Shown: positions 62,001-64,000 of the stretch, piece by piece
Numbering within the stretch: the first letter of the stretch is position 1
Layout of the letters: every line of letters starts with the position of its first letter
NCBI RefSeq assembly: GCF_041146795.1
Contig: NC_135176.1
Location: 25,863,786 to 25,927,785 of the forward strand
Length of the DNA: 64,000 nucleotides
Source of the DNA: Maylandia zebra
Lineage: Eukaryota > Chordata > Actinopteri > Cichliformes > Cichlidae
Direction of reading: 5' to 3'
Notes under the pieces: model-generated
Database searches by the model: none
Told to the model about the DNA's origin: nothing
What the model saw: the letters and a program-made list of their open reading frames with translations, nothing else
Made by a program: the position numbers and the translations under genes

Positions 62001-62959
62001 CGGGAAAGCGGGCACTGCACCCCGTCACTGTTGTATACTGGAAGCCTTTGCATGACAGATCTATATTACCATGGTGATGGCTTTTAGACTTTGGGATGGG
62101 CCAGCATGAACCAACAAAAGTGAGGATTGTTTGTTGAAATTTCCTTCTTGGCAGTTCATGAAAAGAGCAATGGGAGCAATCCAGACACCACGCTAGCTCT
62201 GCAGAAACAGAGCAGCTCAGTAACTCTGTTGCTAACCACAACAATGGCAGGACAGTGATGACACCCAGCCACAGCTGAAAACAGCTGAAAACACTGGCTC
62301 TAGTCTGTGAGCCCTTATTAATTAGAAGAATGGGCACAAAACACCCCCAGAACCTCATGTAATTAAATTTAAATATATATTCTCTGAAGCCGTACTTTTT
62401 GTAATACCATTGAAACTTTAAAATAGGCAAAATGTTGCAAAAATGATCAGAAACTAGTGATCATACCGTATTTCTCAATACTATATCTAATTAGATCAAA
62501 GTATGCAACCGTATCTGGAGCTGTTGTTGCCATTTCCATCCACGTCACAGCTGGCAATTATAAAAACTCCACCTGCCCCTATAATTCAGTTATTCTGAAA
62601 ATGTTTGTTAATTTGCAAAATCTACTAGAAGCATCTGTTCATTTAATGACTTGGTGATGCAATAACATGAAAAATGACATTTAAAAAGAAGCAAATTTCA
62701 GTTTTCTAAAGATTTGCAAATTTCAGCAGTACATGTAGACAAATGTACTGCTACACATTGTTTTATGCACAAATCCTAATAATCCAGTACATTAATATAT
62801 AGACTTGTACTAGGCAAGTATTTGCTCATCTGGAGAATAAGTTTGAAGCACCCATATAAAAGAAGGTAACATACCTGAATTGCAGAAACCAAAACACACA
62901 AGCAAAAAAATCTGGTAAATTATTTTGTTTTTCAATGGAGCACCCTTCTCTTCCTTCAT
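53069..62959 (-). CDS. hepacam: Hepatocyte cell adhesion molecule (HepaCAM/GlialCAM), complete coding region
   Basis: Single-pass Ig-superfamily adhesion protein. In mammals GlialCAM partners MLC1 and ClC-2 at glial junctions. Exons in transcript order: 62959-62875, 59069-58728, 55388-55107, 54150-54057, 53983-53910, 53789-53716, 53218-53069. They join in phase to 1101 nt, 366 residues and a stop. [10 protein letters not shown] begins a signal peptide ([14 protein letters not shown]). Start 62959 is preferred over an in-frame ATG at 63037 because it matches the mammalian N-terminus. The first Ig domain has [31 protein letters not shown] and [19 protein letters not shown]. The second Ig domain has [16 protein letters not shown]-type [20 protein letters not shown] and YSCTVENP. 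The transmembrane segment [20 protein letters not shown] is nearly identical to mammalian HEPACAM, which excludes HEPACAM2. The cytoplasmic tail ([14 protein letters not shown] to the end) is shorter than in human (about 416 residues total). Which teleost duplicate this is cannot be told. Confidence 0.94.
53803..53826. repeat. (AAAT)n microsatellite in hepacam intron
   Basis: Short AAATAAAT run in the intron between the exons at 53789 and 53910, close to the acceptor of the 53716-53789 exon. Confidence 0.8.
55560..55835. mobile_element. DNA-transposon remnant (teleost repeat beginning ACAGGGTGGGCCATTTATAT)
   Basis: A repeat I recognise from many teleost genomes: GGGTGGGCCATTTATATGGA, then TGTGGCACATTAGTATATG and AGTCGGCCATCTTGGA. 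Only one end is seen. It lacks coding capacity, and the superfamily is unsure. Confidence 0.5.
55882..56130 (-). mobile_element. LINE 3'-end fragment (RTE-like), same family as 10262-10706
   Basis: The reverse complement ends GTGGCGACCCCTAAAGGGAC and an A/G-rich tail, like 10665-10690. Further in, CAAATCCTCAGC-type sequence (CATGTTCAAACCACCTCAGC on +) corresponds to the RWFGHV-type coding block. Short and degenerate. Confidence 0.5.
56291..57823 (-). mobile_element. Rex3 LINE, 5'-truncated, minus strand
   Basis: Encodes late reverse-transcriptase and C-terminal parts of Rex3. The minus-strand frame 57184-57711 has [22 protein letters not shown] and [12 protein letters not shown]. 56828-57235 has [16 protein letters not shown] with the catalytic ADD. 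56319-56957 has [10 protein letters not shown] and [18 protein letters not shown] at 57200-57219 and 57641-57660 matches the conserved sites used for Rex3 typing as I recall them. The 3' tail is the usual GGAT-type repeat (CCATCCATC on + at 56291-56306). A 7-bp target duplication GAACTAT flanks it (56284-56290, 57824-57830). The frame is broken and the 5' part is missing. It lies in the hepacam intron 55389-58727, in the gene's orientation. Confidence 0.9.
57897..57947. repeat. Perfect 20-bp inverted repeat (hairpin)
   Basis: Arms TGCTCATGCCAGCTCAAACT (57897-57916) and its exact complement (57928-57947), with an 11-base loop. It lies in a hepacam intron 75 bp beyond the Rex3 insertion. No known RNA family recognised. 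Confidence 0.9.
59080..60299. other. hepacam first-intron sequence, nothing recognised
   Basis: AT-rich, with no open frame or repeat I can name. Confidence 0.5.
60300..61425 (+). mobile_element. L2/Maui-type LINE, 5'-truncated
   Basis: The frames 60309-60587 and 60665-60901 encode the C-terminal part of L2 ORF2: [57 protein letters not shown] and [13 protein letters not shown]. The typical 3' UTR follows (TTCCTTCCCACTGTCGTCAA, GCGCCTTGAGGCAACTGTTG, GGCGCTATATAAATAAA). Frame shifts and stops make it inactive. It is antisense to hepacam in its first intron. Confidence 0.85.
61430..62868. other. hepacam first-intron remainder, one unexplained open frame
   Basis: No gene or known repeat identified. 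A minus-strand frame of 152 codons (62430-61972) is rich in Cys, Trp and Phe and resembles no family I know. It is probably chance or an unclassified repeat. Confidence 0.4.
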
Positions 62960-64000
62960 CTTGGGTCTCAAGCTTTGTTTTCCTCCCAGACGAGCAGCAT
63001 GATTTGTGCTTCTGGGTTGGACGGAGGACACAGTCATTCATTCAGGCTCTGCTGGAACTGAGTACATGTTGTTCACAAAAGCCACTGTAGAAAGAGGACA
63101 AAAGCGTGTGTGTGTCTCTATCTCTATAGATGGGTCTACATTTTTATTGGGAAAAACTAAATTTCATATCAACAATGCTTCACTGTGGTGAGATTTCAGT
63201 GTTCATAAATTAACAAAATACAAACATTGAGATTAGGCATCCTGGACCAAACATTTATCACTGACAAAGCACCCAATGTGTAGCCTAGACAATTTTATCC
63301 ATTGTAATCTGCTTCCATCTAAACTTTTAAAGACAATGCACATATAATCTACAATCATACTAACATACACTATTTTTAGACAGAAAGATACCAGTGGTTT
63401 AAAAGAGAAGTAAATAAATAAACAGAGGTGCTTTCTATTTTATGAGAAAATGCTGCATTGTGTAAAACCCTGAAACTCCTTTTCCAGTCATAGTCACATT
63501 AGTCATGTGTTACAACCTGTGTGGGGGCCAGGACATGGCCACAAGAAGGCAACCACTTCTTGACCATGTCAACCACTGAGAAAACCCATAGTTGCGTTTA
63601 TTACTCAAAAATAAATAAATAAAAATTAAAAATCCTGAACAAATAAACTGGTTTTTCGGTTCAGTTCAGTGCAGCACCATCTGCTGGCTTGAGTGTTTAA
63701 GTTTTAGATAAAGGGTGACCCAGTGTCCATGTGTTTGTGTATGATTGATATTCCTTGGTTTTGTATCAGTTGGTTGTTGTGTTTATGTTACTGTTCCGTC
63801 CCTATTGGACTGTGTTTTGGGGTTAAAAGAATATTTAGTTTAGGTTCTCTGAGTGGTTTATGTTAGGTTGTTTAGTTCCTTGCTGTTAGTGATCTATTTT
63901 TTTTTTTTTTTACCTCCCTAAGTGTCTACTCAGGTGTTGTGTTTTGTGAGTCTTGTCTCTGTTTCATTCCTCCAGTCCCAAGTGTTAAGCTTACATGTCT
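62960..64000. other. hepacam upstream region
   Basis: Contains the hepacam 5' UTR and promoter by position. No TATA box or CpG-rich stretch stands out, and no other gene is seen up to the window end. Short A- and T-runs at 63610-63640 and 63897-63912. Confidence 0.4.

Noticed and set aside
62810-63041. Upstream in-frame ATG at 63037 as the hepacam start
   Set aside because: It would place about 26 polar residues before the signal peptide. The ATG at 62959 gives [10 protein letters not shown], which lines up with the mammalian start.
1-64000. Search for retrovirus, LTR, Polinton or toxin relics
   Set aside because: The reverse-transcriptase-like stretches belong to non-LTR LINEs (L1, Rex3, L2 and relatives). 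No long terminal repeats, capsid, envelope or toxin-like domains were recognised.

Overview
The window is nuclear DNA from a ray-finned fish. Three vertebrate genes with ordinary GT-AG (and two GC-AG) introns are readable. The repeats are typical of percomorph teleosts: Rex3, L2/Maui-like, L1, Rex1-like and Tc1-like elements, and hAT elements with 8-bp target duplications. A cichlid-like percomorph is my best guess, but that is inference from repeat types only.

Layout. (1) 1-4140, + strand: the 3' part of mks1 (B9-domain ciliary transition-zone protein), cut by the window start. (2) 4611-8281: a nested block in which a non-autonomous hAT carries a second hAT and a 5'-truncated L1. (3) 8299-8387, - strand: a single tRNA-Tyr(GTA) gene with a 16-nt intron. 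The hAT block ends just downstream of it. (4) about 9.1-25.6 kb, + strand: the whole coding part of ap2b1 (beta subunit of the clathrin adaptor AP-2), 21 coding exons, 953 codons plus stop, with Tc1, LINE and piggyBac-like debris in its introns and a 3' UTR of about 1.9 kb. (5) 26.1-51.8 kb: a tandem array of thirty 873-bp units, 29 of which carry an intron-containing tRNA-Tyr(GTA) gene in the + orientation. This is the main feature of the window. (6) 52.5-63.0 kb, - strand: hepacam, an Ig-domain cell adhesion protein with 7 coding exons and 366 codons plus stop. Its introns hold a Rex3 element, an L2 element and other repeats. (7) 63.0-64.0 kb: hepacam upstream sequence with no recognised gene.

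The tRNA array is the strongest candidate for an underdescribed system. All array copies share one acceptor-stem change (A69 to G, giving a T4:G69 wobble) relative to the isolated gene at 8.3 kb. The units carry shared private variants that repeat every six or seven units, which indicates unequal crossing-over. The spacer contains shuffled pieces of an older tRNA-Tyr gene, including its intron. The isolated gene at 8.3 kb shares about 230 bp of 5' flank with the array unit, so it is a likely relative of the founder. The three protein genes have unrelated jobs (cilium assembly, endocytosis, cell adhesion) and show no sign of acting together. No retrovirus, LTR element, Polinton, CRISPR array or toxin gene was recognised.
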